Positions 43,431 to 51,560 of a stretch of DNA of 64,000 bases are shown in pieces (positions within the stretch are counted from its first letter, which is position 1; the number at the start of each line of letters is the position of its first letter). Origin of the DNA: Novosphingobium sp. Lineage in GTDB: Bacteria > Pseudomonadota > Alphaproteobacteria > Sphingomonadales > Sphingomonadaceae. The position numbers and the translations under genes were made by a program. The stretch lies in NCBI GenBank assembly GCA_024236175.1, contig JACKKY010000001.1, positions 806,001 through 870,000 of the forward strand. The letters are read 5' to 3'. The notes below the pieces were generated by a model that did no database searches, was not told the origin of the DNA, and saw only the letters and a list, made by a program, of their open reading frames with translations.

Positions 43431-45323
43431 TCAGGTTTGTTGTTCCGTATTCGGAATAGCGGGATAGCGCCGGTCTCCCTCCCGGCGGGTGAAGCGGATC
43501 GTGTCGAGATGGTCGATCAGAGGCATCGTGAATTTGCGCGAGATGCCGAGCGCCGCGCCGATTTCCGTCACCAGCAGGCCCGGCCCCTGCCGCAACAAGG
43601 GTCCGAGGCGGCGTTTCGCCTCGTCCACGGCGTCGCGATGAAACAGCATCTCGCGCCCCTTGGCGCGATCGACGGCGCGGATGACGGTGCCGCCACGCAA
43701 CAGCCGGTCGACCGCGCGCCGTGCGGCTGCATCGACAAGGATAGCGCTGGGATTGGGCGGCGCGAGACTACCGAGCCGCAGGGTTTCGGCAATCCGTTCG
43801 GCCAGTTCGGTTTCGCTTTGCGCCTGCACCCGTTCGTCCTCGGGGCGCGGGACGAGGTACTGGCTGCCGCGCCTCGCTATCGCGCCAGCGGCGGCCAGAT
43901 CGGACAGCGCCTCGTCAAGCAGCGCCGCCCGCGTCCCGGGCAAGGCGGACAGCAGCTGGTTGCGCGACATGCCCGTCGCGTGCGGGGCAAGCAGCGCCGG
44001 AAGCTGTGCCAGCAACGCCTCGAGCTCGGACTTGCGGAAGATCAGGCCCTTGCGCGTGACCACCACTGGCAGCGCCCGGAGCAGCTCTTCAATCCGGACC
44101 CGTGCCAGCGCAGTCAGCTGCGAAAGCTGGGCGATGCTCGTCGCGCCGACCGTTTCGCGAAGCGCTTCCGCGGCGACCAGCTCCGGCACAGACAGATCGC
44201 GCAGGTCGCGCAGGCGCTGCAGCACATCCGGCGCATTGCGACGCCTGCGCCGGACGACGGGCTCGAGAATCCGGCCGCCGGCCACGGTCTGCGCCGGCGA
44301 GGCGATACGCAGGACCGCATGCTCGCGGGCCGGAACCGCCGCCGGCTCGACAAGGTGAAGCTGGGCGAAGCCGCTTTCCCCGGGCTCCAGCACGTCCCGG
44401 TCGAGAAGACGCAGCCGCGCGTCCACCTCCGATGTGCCGAACAGCGCGCGCAGGCGCATCCCGTTCCGGAGCGGCGGCGCCCCTGCCACTGCCCGGATAG
44501 AGATGGTGAGCCATTCCGACGGTTCGAGCGAGCCGGGCTCGGCCAGCGCCATGCCCCGCTTGAGGTCGCCCGTTTCGACATCGCGCAGATTGACGGCGGT
44601 GCGCTGCCCCGGCTTTGCGGCGTCGACCCGCTCGCCATGGACCTGCAGCGCGCGCACGCGCACTGTGTCGGCCGCCGGCAGCAGTTCGAGCTTCTGCCCG
44701 GCCGACACGGGTGCGCCGCGCAAGGTGCCGGTCACCACCGGACCGTGCCCTGCCATGGAAAAGGCACGGTCGATCGGCAGATAGGCGATTCCGTCTTCGC
44801 TGCGCTTGCCCTCGCCCCCGGCAAGCTCCTCCAACGCGGTCCGCAATCCCTCGATCCCGGCGCCGTCCTGCGCCGAAGTCCTCACCGGCATACCCGCTTC
44901 CATGCCCAGCGCCGCCAACAGATCCATCGCCTCCTGCGCGACCCGCTCCGCTTCGTCAAAGTCGACAAGGTCGCATTTGGTAACGGCGACGACCGCGCGC
45001 CTCAGGCCAAGCAACGCGGCGATATCGAGATGCTCGACGGTCTGCGGCTTGACGCCTTCGTTGGCGGCCACGACGAGCAGCACCGCGTCGATGCCGGTGG
45101 CGCCTGAGATCATCGTGCGCACGAAGCGCTCGTGGCCCGGCATGTCGATCAGGTCGACCAGCGTATCCGGCCCGACCGGCAAATGGGCGAAGCCCAGCGC
45201 GATGGAGATGCCGCGCTCCTTCTCTTCGGCCAGCCGGTCGGTATCTTCGCCGGTCAGGGCGCGGACGAGAGCCGTCTTGCCGTGATCGACATGGCCGATC
45301 ACGCCGCAGACGATCCGGCTCAC
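43431..45323 (-). CDS. selB: Selenocysteine-specific elongation factor SelB
   Basis: GTPase that carries Sec-tRNA to the ribosome at UGA codons with a SECIS. The 630-residue protein begins with the G1 motif GVIGHVDHGKTALV; G3 is DMPGHERFV and G4 is VTKCDLVD. Domains II-III follow, and four C-terminal winged-helix domains end with the RNA-binding part near KFTMPLIDHLDTIRFTRREGDRRYP. The GTG start overlaps the selA stop by 3 bases. Its SECIS partner is probably the hairpin in the selenoprotein gene two genes downstream. Confidence 0.97.
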   Translation of the reverse strand: MSRIVCGVIGHVDHGKTALVRALTGEDTDRLAEEKERGISIALGFAHLPVGPDTLVDLIDMPGHERFVRTMISGATGIDAVLLVVAANEGVKPQTVEHLDIAALLGLRRAVVAVTKCDLVDFDEAERVAQEAMDLLAALGMEAGMPVRTSAQDGAGIEGLRTALEELAGGEGKRSEDGIAYLPIDRAFSMAGHGPVVTGTLRGAPVSAGQKLELLPAADTVRVRALQVHGERVDAAKPGQRTAVNLRDVETGDLKRGMALAEPGSLEPSEWLTISIRAVAGAPPLRNGMRLRALFGTSEVDARLRLLDRDVLEPGESGFAQLHLVEPAAVPAREHAVLRIASPAQTVAGGRILEPVVRRRRRNAPDVLQRLRDLRDLSVPELVAAEALRETVGATSIAQLSQLTALARVRIEELLRALPVVVTRKGLIFRKSELEALLAQLPALLAPHATGMSRNQLLSALPGTRAALLDEALSDLAAAGAIARRGSQYLVPRPEDERVQAQSETELAERIAETLRLGSLAPPNPSAILVDAAARRAVDRLLRGGTVIRAVDRAKGREMLFHRDAVDEAKRRLGPLLRQGPGLLVTEIGAALGISRKFTMPLIDHLDTIRFTRREGDRRYPAIPNTEQQT

Positions 45324-46675
45324 GCCGCCACCGCTTTCAGCGCCTCCGCCAGTTCGGCCAGATCCTCGTCGGCGACCGTCAGCATGTCGAAAAGCAGTCG
45401 GTCCTGCCGGATGCGGCCGACGACCGCCGGTTCGCCCGAGCGCAGCAGGGCGGCCGCCTCGTCGGGGCCCATCGGCGGAGCCAGCGCAAGCGCCCGGCTG
45501 GCGATGCGTTCCTCGGGCAGCGAACCGCCGCCGGCGAAGGCATCGCTGGGTTCCACCTCGCCGCTTCCGACCATGGCCATCAGCCGTTCGGCGCGCGCCT
45601 GCAATTCTTCTTCGGACTGGCCGAGCATGCGCAGCACCGGAATGCGCTCCGGCCGGTCGCGGTGCAGCCTGAGCGTCGCTTCGAGCGCGGCCAGCGACAT
45701 CTTGTCGAGCCGCACCGCGCGCAGCAGCGGATGCCGCCGCAAGGGATCGACCGCCTCGCTGCTGCCCAGGATCAGGCCCGCCTGCGGGCCGCCCAGCAGC
45801 TTGTCGCCGCTACAGGTCACGAGATCGGCGCCGGCAGCCAGCGCCTCGCCGACCGTGGGCTCCGTCGTTCCCGGGGTTCTGTGAAGCAGGCCGCTGCCGA
45901 GGTCGGCGACGACCAGCAGATCGTGCTCGCGGGCAAGCCCGGCCAGTTCCGCCATGCCGGTCTCGGCGGTGAAACCGATCGTGCGGAAATTGCTCTGGTG
46001 GACCTTGAGCAGCACGCGCGTTTCCGGCGTGATGGCCGCGCGGTAATCGTCCAGCCGGGTCTTGTTGGTCGAGCCGACCTCGACCAGCCGGGCCCCGCCT
46101 TGCCGGATCACGTCGGGCACCCGAAAACCGCCCCCGATCTCCACGAGTTCGCCACGCGAGACGATCACTTCCCCGCCCCGGCTGAGCGCGCTGAGCGCCA
46201 GCAGCACGGCGGCCGCGCCGTTGTTGACGGCGAGCGCCGCCTCGGCCCCGGTCACCTGTTCCAGCAGCGGTTCGAGCGCCTGCGTCCTGGAACCGCGCCT
46301 GCCGGTTTCGAGATCGAATTCGAGGTTGCAATAGGCAGACGACGCATCCGCCACCGCGTCGATCGCTTCGCGGGCCAGCGGCGCACGGCCAAGATTGGTG
46401 TGAAGCACGATGCCGGTGGCATTGATCGTCCGGCGCAAACCCGGCCGCACCTCATCCGCCAGCCGCTCGCCCGAGCGGGCCAGCACGGTGTCGACGTCGG
46501 GCGCCGCAGCCAGCAGGCCCGAACCGATCTGCTCGCGCAATTCCGCCAGCGTGGAGCGCAAGGCGTGCGTGACGGCGCGATGGCCGAAACGCTCGCTCAG
46601 CGACCGGGCTGCCGGCAATTCCAGCAGCTTCTGCACCTGCGGCAGATTTCGAAACGGATTCTCGCGCGTGGCCAA
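45320..46675 (-). CDS. selA: Selenocysteine synthase SelA
   Basis: PLP enzyme that converts Ser-tRNA(Sec) to Sec-tRNA using selenophosphate. The 451-residue protein has the N-terminal tRNA-binding part, then INATGIVLHTNLGRAPL, NNGAAAVLLAL, SRGELVEIGGGFRVP and the PLP lysine in TCSGDKLLGGPQAG (about residue 290), all standard for SelA. It is translationally coupled to selB. Taken with selD and tRNA-Sec 20 kb away, the Sec pathway is complete within this window. Confidence 0.97.
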   Translation of the reverse strand: MATRENPFRNLPQVQKLLELPAARSLSERFGHRAVTHALRSTLAELREQIGSGLLAAAPDVDTVLARSGERLADEVRPGLRRTINATGIVLHTNLGRAPLAREAIDAVADASSAYCNLEFDLETGRRGSRTQALEPLLEQVTGAEAALAVNNGAAAVLLALSALSRGGEVIVSRGELVEIGGGFRVPDVIRQGGARLVEVGSTNKTRLDDYRAAITPETRVLLKVHQSNFRTIGFTAETGMAELAGLAREHDLLVVADLGSGLLHRTPGTTEPTVGEALAAGADLVTCSGDKLLGGPQAGLILGSSEAVDPLRRHPLLRAVRLDKMSLAALEATLRLHRDRPERIPVLRMLGQSEEELQARAERLMAMVGSGEVEPSDAFAGGGSLPEERIASRALALAPPMGPDEAAALLRSGEPAVVGRIRQDRLLFDMLTVADEDLAELAEALKAVAA

Positions 46676-46735
46676 CGGCCCCTCTCTACCCGGTGGATAT
46701 CGAAGGCACCGCTAGCACAGATTGCCGATCGCCGC

Positions 46736-47134
46736 CTATTCCGTCGTCTTGCCGTCGAAATGTTCGTGGCTGGCGTTCGCCTGGGCGCAGGTCTCGTGGA
46801 TCGTTCCGTCCCGGTGTTCGGGCGGGCCGTAGATCGTGTAGAGCTTGAGCGGTTCCTTGCCGGTGCTGACCACGTTGTGTCGCGCGCCCTGGGGCACGAT
46901 CACCGCATCGTCGGCCTTCACCTTGTGAGCGATGCCGTCGATCGTGATTTCGCCTTCGCCGGCCTCGATCCGGAAGAACTGGTCGATATCGTCATGCACT
47001 TCCTCGCCGATCTCGTCGCCCGGCTCGATGGACATCAGCACGAGCTGGAGATTGTGGCTGGTGTAGATCACCCTGCGAAAATCGGTGTTGTCCTCGGTCA
47101 GCTTTTCGATGTCGTCAGCAAAACCCTTTTTCAC
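46736..47134 (-). CDS. Cupin-domain protein
   Basis: A 132-residue single-cupin protein. The first cupin motif is EIGEEVHDDIDQFFRIEAGEGEI and the second is VPQGARHNVVSTG; candidate metal ligands are the His, two Asp/Glu and the second-motif His. The GTG start follows AAAGGAG. It lies 60 bases before selA in the same direction, so it may be the first gene of the Sec operon. It could be a metal-dependent dioxygenase, isomerase or small-molecule sensor; role unknown. Confidence 0.8.
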   Translation of the reverse strand: MKKGFADDIEKLTEDNTDFRRVIYTSHNLQLVLMSIEPGDEIGEEVHDDIDQFFRIEAGEGEITIDGIAHKVKADDAVIVPQGARHNVVSTGKEPLKLYTIYGPPEHRDGTIHETCAQANASHEHFDGKTTE

Positions 47135-47373
47135 GTGTCATCTCCTTTCGGTCACAACCATACATAGCCCCGGCACATGGCCAAGTCTCATCGAAATATA
47201 TGTTTTCAGATATTAATCTGCCAGAGGCGTGGCGGGCGCGGAATGATCCATGACAACCAGCCGCGATCACTCGGCACCTGCAGCGATATTCGAACAATGT
47301 GATTGGTAGCGCGCGCGGCGCAGGCCCGCAGTGCAACCGCATCGGGTCAAACAAAGTCCGACACAGGCGGCTG
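47135..47373. promoter_or_regulatory. Intergenic region with inverted repeat upstream of the cupin-selAB array
   Basis: This region must carry the promoter of the cupin-selA-selB genes. It holds an AT-rich island (about 47190-47220). Within it CAGATATTAATCTG (47207-47220) is an inverted repeat of CAGAT/ATCTG with a four-base spacer, and GAAATATATGTTTTC overlaps its left side as a GAAA/TTTC pair. The ATATATG core resembles the site before the IclR gene near 36 kb. Confidence 0.4.
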
Positions 47374-47580
47374 CTAAGCCGGTTCGGGGTCGCTCTGCGC
47401 CAGGCGGGACCAGTCGTGCTCGCGCTCCGGCTCGCACTGGAGGTCGTGGACAGCTTCAGTGATGTATTCGTCGGCCAGTTTCCGGTGCTCGTCCGCATCT
47501 TCGGCGCTCGACGCTCCGAGCGCCATAAGCATCTCCTGACGGGCACGCCGGAAACAGAGCGGGACATCCGTCTTCGTCAT
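47374..47580 (-). CDS. Small hypothetical protein
   Basis: A 68-residue soluble, acidic protein. I used the internal ATG (MTKTDVPLCFRRARQEM) since AAAGGATCAGGCC lies before it. It is rich in charged helical sequence (DEHRKLADEYITEAVHDL). I do not recognise a family with certainty; similar short proteins are frequent in sphingomonads. It is on the same strand as the cupin gene, about 240 bases upstream. Confidence 0.5.
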   Translation of the reverse strand: MTKTDVPLCFRRARQEMLMALGASSAEDADEHRKLADEYITEAVHDLQCEPEREHDWSRLAQSDPEPA

Positions 47581-47701
47581 GGCCTGATCCTTTCTCGCCA
47601 TGTGTTGGAAAGGTAGCATGTCCCGCGCAAAATCACAATTTCGGCGTGTCGCGCATTCGGCACGCCCCGGGCGAAACGAGCCGTGCGGCCAGCCGCCCGA
47701 A

Positions 47702-48313
47702 TCAATCCTTCCGGAAGATGAGCGACAGGTTGTTCGCCGGCATCTCCACGGTCCCGGAAAGGCTCAGGCCGTGACCTGCGGCGCATTCGACGACCTGTGC
47801 CACATCGCGCAGCCCCCAGCGCGGATCGCGCCTGCGAAGATCACTATCGAAGGCCTCGTTGCTGGGCTCGAGCGGGCGGTCGGCACGCCGGTACGGACCG
47901 TAGAGATAGAGCGGAGCCCCGCTCGCGAGCAGCCGCCCCGCGCCGCGCATCAGCCCTTCGGTGGCTTCCCAGGGACTGATATGCACCATGTTGATGCACA
48001 GAATCGCCGAGGCCCGGTCGATCGGCCAGCTTTCGCTTGCCGCATCGAGCTCGAGGGGTTCGCGGACGTTGTCGAGCGCTTCCGATGCCTTCCAGGCCGA
48101 AATCGACCGGCGCGCATCCGCGTCCGGGTCGCTCGGCTGCCAGATCAGGCCCGGAAAGGCTCCGGCGAAATGGATCGAGTGCTCTCCGGTGCCGCTTGCC
48201 ACTTCGAGCACCAGCCCGCTGTCTGGCAGAATGGTCCGCAGTACCTTGAGAATGGGCTCCCGGTTGCGCTGGGTCGCCGGGGCGTGGCGGCGGTCGTCGT
48301 GATCGCTGGGCAT
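47702..48313 (-). CDS. DUF938 family methyltransferase-like protein
   Basis: A 203-residue protein of the DUF938 family with a Rossmann SAM site: VLEVASGTGEHSIHFAGAFPG (motif I), WQPSDPD, ILCINMVHISPWEATEGLMRGAGRLL and LYLYGPYRR. These blocks are diagnostic of DUF938, seen from bacteria to vertebrates. The substrate is unknown. It faces the acyl ligase gene with a short gap and may be an independent unit. Confidence 0.88.
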   Translation of the reverse strand: MPSDHDDRRHAPATQRNREPILKVLRTILPDSGLVLEVASGTGEHSIHFAGAFPGLIWQPSDPDADARRSISAWKASEALDNVREPLELDAASESWPIDRASAILCINMVHISPWEATEGLMRGAGRLLASGAPLYLYGPYRRADRPLEPSNEAFDSDLRRRDPRWGLRDVAQVVECAAGHGLSLSGTVEMPANNLSLIFRKD

Positions 48314-48411
48314 GACGTCGTGCCCCTAGCACATGTCGCTATCGTCAGTCTGCACGTCCGACCACGCCAGCCAATGTGCTCGGTTGCCCGAAAGACTGCG
48401 CCGCTTGCGAC

Positions 48412-50136
48412 TCAGAGCGAAGCCGTTTTCTCGCGCTCGAACAGCCGCGCGGCAAGTTCGCGCGCCTCTGCGGGCTTGATCTTGGCCGTCGCGGTGAGAT
48501 CGAGGTCTTCGGCGGACACGAACAGGACCCGGCGCGGTACCTTGTAGCTGGCCAGCCGCTCCTTGAGATAAGCGGTCACGTCCGCTTCGCTCAAGTCATG
48601 GCCCGCCTCGCGCACCACCAGCGACACCACCATCTCGCCAAGCGTATCGTGCGGCACGCCGGTCGTCTTGCAGACCTTTACCCCCGGGCACGAGCACAGG
48701 ATCCAGTCGATCTCCACCGGCGAGACGTTGGCGCCGCCGGTCTTGACGATATCGTTGATGCGGCCGGCAAAGAACAGCCGCCCGCGCTCGTCGATGTGGC
48801 CACCGTCGCCGCTGTGATAGAAGCCTTCGGCATCGAGAGAATCGTCGTTGGGAATGCCCTCATAGCCGAGCATCAACGTCGGCCCCTTCACCGCGATCTC
48901 CCCGGTCTCGCCGCGCTTGAGCGTCTCGCCGGTTTCGGGATCGACGATCTTGATCGTGTTGCCGGGCAGCGCCTCGCCGCTGCTCCCTTCCCAGACTTCC
49001 CGCGGCGTGCCGACCGGAAACACGCTGGAGATCGTGAACGTCTCGGTCGAACCGTAGGACGCGCGCGGATCCAGCCGCGAGCCGGTGATGGTCTTCTGCT
49101 GCTTGCGCAGCATGCATTCGGCGTCGAGGTAGTAGAAGCTCGAAAGGTCGGCGTCGTCCCATTCGGGCTGCGCTTCCAGCTGGGCCCACTGGTGCGGCCA
49201 GCAATACGGCAGGGTGACTTTCTCCGCTTCGAACAGCTCGATCGCCTCGGCCGGGTCGAACGTGGCCTGCAGGATCATCGCTCCCCCAGCGGCCAGGGTG
49301 CCGCCGAGCGCAAGGCTCCAGTTGCCGGACCAGAACAGGCCATTGGCGGACCAGATCCTCACCGGGCGGTCGGGCTCGACCGCGTAGACGCGCGGCCAGC
49401 GCCAGCTCTGGAGATTGACCCCGCGATGCGCGTTGAGAATGCCTTTCGGCTTGCCGGTCGAACCCGAGGAATAGAACAGGATCGCCGGATCGGAGGGCTT
49501 GACGTCCTGCGCCCGTGCCTCGACCAGATCCGGCGCGATCCGCTCCCCGTTCGCCAGGAATTCCTGCCAGCTCTCGACCGCGCCGCCCACCGGTCCCTCG
49601 TCGATCATGACGAGGCGGCGAAGGAACGGGAATTTCTCCGACCGCAGCTTTCCCGGTTCCGCCGAGGCGATCAGCGGCTCGAGACCGTGCAGTATCTCGG
49701 CGAAATCCTTGGAAACGACCTTGCGCTCGAACAGCAGGATGGAAATGCCCGAATGGCGGATGAGATGCTCTAGCTCCGCTGGCGTCGAAAAGGTCGACAG
49801 CCCGACCACCGTGCCCCCCGCCAGTCCGACGCCGAAGCAGCTCGACACCCATTCGAGGCGATTGGTCATCAATATGCCGACCCGGCTGTGCTTGCCTGCG
49901 TCGCAGGCGGCAAGCGCGCGCGCCACTTCCATCGACCGGTCCCACAGGTCGTCATAGGTCCAGCGTTCGGAGGGAGAGCCCGAACGGTACATAACCAGAG
50001 CTTCGTTCGTTGAGTAGCGGTTCCGCACGTCGTCCAGGAAGCCGGGCAGCGTCAGCGCACCGATGCCCGGTTCCTCCTCGAGCGGAATGCCCCGAACCAG
50101 CGCGATTTCATCAGTCACCTCAGGGCCTTCCGCCAT
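48412..50136 (-). CDS. AMP-dependent acyl-CoA ligase, benzoate/feruloyl-CoA ligase type
   Basis: A 574-residue acyl-adenylate/CoA ligase. ATP P-loop FYSSGSTGKPKG, then YGSTETFT, the adenylate motif YHSGDGGHIDERGR with FAGRINDIVKTGGANVSP and the catalytic C-terminal Lys in ATAKIKPAEARE. The ATG (MAEGPEV) has GGGAG upstream. It is 99 bases downstream of a P450 gene and transcribed the same way, so it probably activates a carboxylic acid formed by oxidation. Substrate unknown; the sequence is closer to aryl and cyclic acid ligases than to long-chain fatty acid ligases. Confidence 0.87.
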   Translation of the reverse strand: MAEGPEVTDEIALVRGIPLEEEPGIGALTLPGFLDDVRNRYSTNEALVMYRSGSPSERWTYDDLWDRSMEVARALAACDAGKHSRVGILMTNRLEWVSSCFGVGLAGGTVVGLSTFSTPAELEHLIRHSGISILLFERKVVSKDFAEILHGLEPLIASAEPGKLRSEKFPFLRRLVMIDEGPVGGAVESWQEFLANGERIAPDLVEARAQDVKPSDPAILFYSSGSTGKPKGILNAHRGVNLQSWRWPRVYAVEPDRPVRIWSANGLFWSGNWSLALGGTLAAGGAMILQATFDPAEAIELFEAEKVTLPYCWPHQWAQLEAQPEWDDADLSSFYYLDAECMLRKQQKTITGSRLDPRASYGSTETFTISSVFPVGTPREVWEGSSGEALPGNTIKIVDPETGETLKRGETGEIAVKGPTLMLGYEGIPNDDSLDAEGFYHSGDGGHIDERGRLFFAGRINDIVKTGGANVSPVEIDWILCSCPGVKVCKTTGVPHDTLGEMVVSLVVREAGHDLSEADVTAYLKERLASYKVPRRVLFVSAEDLDLTATAKIKPAEARELAARLFEREKTASL

Positions 50137-50235
50137 GCCCACTCCCTCTCCCGGTTGCGTTCGGCCAGAGGACTAGGCGATGGGCAGGGACAACTCAACG
50201 GGCACGTTCACGAAACGGCGATGCGGCCGGGTGCG

Positions 50236-51426
50236 CTAGGCCCGATCGCACTCGACTATCGCGCCGTGAAGCTCATAGCCGTTGATCTCTTCCAGCCAGC
50301 CGAGCGTCGGCGGAACGGCAAGGCGGATACCGGGCAGGCGCAGCAGCGCATCGATGAACACGCGCGTCTCGTGCAGCGCGACCTGCGCGCCCGGGCACCG
50401 ATGCGGGCCGTCGCCGAAGCTCATCCAGTTGCTGGGCATCTTCTCGCGCTTCGACCGTTCCGGATCGATGGCCAGGGGGCATTCACCTGCAGCCGCCTCG
50501 TCAAGGTTGATGTTGCGGATATCGACCAGGAACCGCTCGCCGGCCTTCACCTGCCGTCCGTCCGAACTCGTCATGTCCTGATCGGCGCGGCGATAGAGAT
50601 AGGCGGCCACCGGATCGATACGCAGGATCTCGTCGAGGATGGCGAACTGGACCTCCTCGCCGCCTTCGAGAAACTGCCGGCGCAGATCCTCCTTCTCGAG
50701 CAGTTGCCAGGCGACCATGACGATGAACTCCCGCGTGGTGATCATTCCGGCGGTCGCATAGGTCATGCACTCGACGAGGATCTCCTGGTCCGAGTAGCCC
50801 TCGCGGACCAGGAAGGAGATGACATCGTCCATGTCCTGCGTCTGGCGGTGCCTGATCGCCGGAAGCACGTCGCGCCGAAAGAACCACAGGGTGCGCGCCA
50901 CATCCTCCAGCCTGCCAAGCTTGCCGAGCAGGCCCGAGCGCTTGCCCCTGCTGCTGGCGCGGAACTTCTTGCGCAGCCGCGACGACATCGCGGAGGCATC
51001 GGTGTTGGTCAGGCCGACGATCTCGGCGGCAACGTCGCAGGCAAGGCGCAGGCTGAGCACGTCGAGCCGGCCGCGGCCGTTGCGGCGCAGCTGCGCCATC
51101 AGCTCCGCGGTCGTGCGTTCCATCACCAGCTGGTGGCGATCCTTGATCGCCTTGGGCGTGAAATAGCGCGCAAGCTGGGCGCGGCGCTTCTTGTGCAGCT
51201 CCCCGTCGAGGAAAATGACCGGAGTCCGGCCGGGGTCCTTGTCGGCGAAATAATCCGCTTCCATCCCCTGCCGTACGGCGGGGCTGCGCATGATGTCCCG
51301 CGCAAATGCGAAGCTGGTGACCGGGGCGAAGCCGGGCTGCGGCCTCGCGGCGGAATCGGCAAGTGCCGCCGATTTGCGGTCGTCGCTCCGCGGTTGCACC
51401 GGGCAGGCGGTGGCAGAATCTGTCAT
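50236..51426 (-). CDS. Cytochrome P450
   Basis: A 396-residue soluble P450 with heme motif FGDGPHRCPG (axial Cys near 344), E-x-x-R in LDEILRIDP and helix I reading TAGMITTRE. The acidic residue that normally precedes Thr in helix I is replaced by Ile (G-M-I-T), a feature of P450s acting as peroxygenases or on substrates with their own proton relay; catalysis may be altered. The ATG lies 134 bases from the divergent TonB receptor. No redox partner gene is adjacent. Confidence 0.92.
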   Translation of the reverse strand: MTDSATACPVQPRSDDRKSAALADSAARPQPGFAPVTSFAFARDIMRSPAVRQGMEADYFADKDPGRTPVIFLDGELHKKRRAQLARYFTPKAIKDRHQLVMERTTAELMAQLRRNGRGRLDVLSLRLACDVAAEIVGLTNTDASAMSSRLRKKFRASSRGKRSGLLGKLGRLEDVARTLWFFRRDVLPAIRHRQTQDMDDVISFLVREGYSDQEILVECMTYATAGMITTREFIVMVAWQLLEKEDLRRQFLEGGEEVQFAILDEILRIDPVAAYLYRRADQDMTSSDGRQVKAGERFLVDIRNINLDEAAAGECPLAIDPERSKREKMPSNWMSFGDGPHRCPGAQVALHETRVFIDALLRLPGIRLAVPPTLGWLEEINGYELHGAIVECDRA

Positions 51427-51560
51427 GGTACTGGTATCCGGCTATGAGCTACCCTAAATCATTTCCCCGGCCACCGGCCCTGTCAAGCTCGTTCGGCGAG
51501 AGCCATGCGCCTGGCGGGATGGCAACGACCGGACGATTTCAAGTTTGAGAAAATCCTACT

